This document shows, piece after piece, positions 63,317 through 64,000 of a stretch of DNA of 64,000 nt; within the stretch, counting starts at the first letter, position 1, and each line of letters begins with the position of its first letter. The notes under the pieces were generated by a model. The model did no database searches and was not told the origin of the DNA. It worked only from the letters and a program-made list of their open reading frames with translations. Source of the stretch: Promethearchaeota archaeon (GTDB taxonomy: Archaea > Asgardarchaeota > Lokiarchaeia > Sigyniarchaeales > SOKP01); the NCBI GenBank assembly GCA_019058295.1, contig JAHPZI010000002.1:62001-126000 (forward strand). Reading direction: 5' to 3'. A program made the position numbers and the translations under genes.

Positions 63317-63733
63317 TTATTGCTTTTTATAAACTTCTTCAGGATTAAACACTTTTTTTCCAATTATTTTGATCTTTCCATCCACAAATTCGTTGTAGAA
63401 ACATGTATCATAGCCTTTATGACAAGCAGCCCCAATTTGTTTTACTTTAAATAATAAAGAATCTGAGTCGCAATCTGATATGATCTGCTGAATTTCCTGA
63501 ACGTGTCCACTGGTTTCTCCTTTTTTCCATAATTCACTACGAGATCTCGAATAATAATGAGCGTATCCTGTCTCCAAAGATTTTCTTACTGCGTCTTCGT
63601 TTGCGAAAGCTAACATTAAAATCTCATTTGTTTGACTGTCTTGTGTTATTATTGGTACTAAACGACCTTCGATTTTAGAAAAGTCTAAAATCTCAATGAA
63701 CTTATCTATTTCTTCTTTGGAAAATTGCTTCAT
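63317..63733 (-). CDS. hisI: phosphoribosyl-AMP cyclohydrolase
   Basis: 138 residues from ATG 63733 (MKQFSKEEIDKF; ATG 63751 possible). It opens the ring of PR-AMP in histidine synthesis. SRSRSELWKKGETSGH and DCDSDSLLFKVKQIGAACHKGYDTCF are the Mg- and Zn-binding signatures, complete with both Asp-x-Asp and the Cys/His ligands. Stand-alone, without HisE fusion or other his genes in the window. Confidence 0.93.
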   Translation of the reverse strand: MKQFSKEEIDKFIEILDFSKIEGRLVPIITQDSQTNEILMLAFANEDAVRKSLETGYAHYYSRSRSELWKKGETSGHVQEIQQIISDCDSDSLLFKVKQIGAACHKGYDTCFYNEFVDGKIKIIGKKVFNPEEVYKKQ

Positions 63734-63815
63734 AAATATTAAATTACTCAATTACCAAAAAATTTTTCTATTTTAAATAATTAAATGGATAAAAATACTC
63801 TATAGATTGAAAAAG

Positions 63816-64000
63816 ATGAATGATAAACAACCTAATATTGATCCTTGGGGATCTGAATTAGTAGGGGAAAAGGATTATCAAAGAATAATAGATGAATTTG
63901 GTATCGAACTAGTGGAGGATCTTGATATTCCTGCAAGTTTTTTCGAGGATAATCTATTTTTTCGGCGAAAATTGATAATTGGACATAGAGGATTTGAAAC
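63816..64000 (+). CDS. trpS: tryptophanyl-tRNA synthetase, N-terminus (3' truncated by window)
   Basis: The first ~61 codons of a gene running off the right edge. MNDKQPNIDPWGSELVG, then DYQRIIDEFGIELVEDLD, then LFFRRKLIIGHRGFE match the start of archaeal/eukaryotic-type TrpRS, in which RR...GHRDF precedes the class I core. Divergent from hisI with ~80 bp between. Confidence 0.85.
   Translation, partial: MNDKQPNIDPWGSELVGEKDYQRIIDEFGIELVEDLDIPASFFEDNLFFRRKLIIGHRGFE

Overview
The window looks like part of an Asgard archaeal chromosome, most likely Lokiarchaeia. It is AT-rich and densely coded. Archaeal hardware includes a group II chaperonin, Cdc48, TrmB and Lrp/AsnC regulators, TATA-like promoters and GGAGGT-type ribosome sites. 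Features typical of Lokiarchaeia sit beside it: a longin-like domain protein, a COG2229-type small GTPase, leucine-rich repeats, and BNR and kelch surface proteins. The lineage is inferred from gene content; no rRNA or tRNA gene was seen.

Layout. 1-5 kb: the end of an alpha/beta hydrolase, a very AT-rich methyltransferase lying between two copies of a ~37-bp repeat, a PhlG-like hydrolase, a polyferredoxin and a longin-like protein. 5.3-9.9 kb: a giant BNR-repeat membrane protein interrupted by an in-frame TAG. 9.9-15.5 kb: a metallopeptidase, an ArsR-type regulator, Cdc48, Hsp20 and a MetE-type methionine synthase. 15.6-19.5 kb: an ABC-2 exporter and a TrmB regulator. 19.7-31.3 kb: an eight-gene catabolic cluster with two glycyl radical enzymes, an FAD-linked oxidase, an acetoacetate-decarboxylase-like protein, and two pairs of UroD-type methyltransferase and corrinoid protein. 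31.3-40.7 kb: an LRR protein, an adenine-specific DNA methylase, the first MetF/MetV pair, and two tandem paralogous four-helix membrane proteins. 40.8-49.1 kb: a metallo-beta-lactamase protein, an Lrp regulator, and a metV-metF/hdrB-hdrC-hdrA block in which HdrA is double-sized and fused to MvhD. 49.5-64 kb: a small GTPase, two duplicated GPH/MFS transporters, PEP carboxykinase, a kelch-repeat protein, a zinc alcohol dehydrogenase with a ThDP enzyme, the thermosome, an Lrp regulator, HisI and the start of TrpRS.

How the parts may work together (inference). The 19.7-31.3 kb cluster could open or demethylate an unidentified organic substrate with glycyl radical and corrinoid chemistry. Methyl groups could then enter the methyl branch of the Wood-Ljungdahl pathway, where MetFV together with an electron-bifurcating Hdr complex interconverts methyl- and methylene-pterin. 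PEP carboxykinase and the sugar-type transporters link to central carbon flow. No GRE activase, corrinoid activase or pterin-binding methyltransferase is present here, so these must be encoded elsewhere if the pathway is complete.

Three genes carry reading-frame oddities: the BNR gene (TAG), the polyferredoxin and an Lrp regulator. The last two would each gain a good start if one A were removed from an A-run. These could be assembly errors, mutation or recoding.
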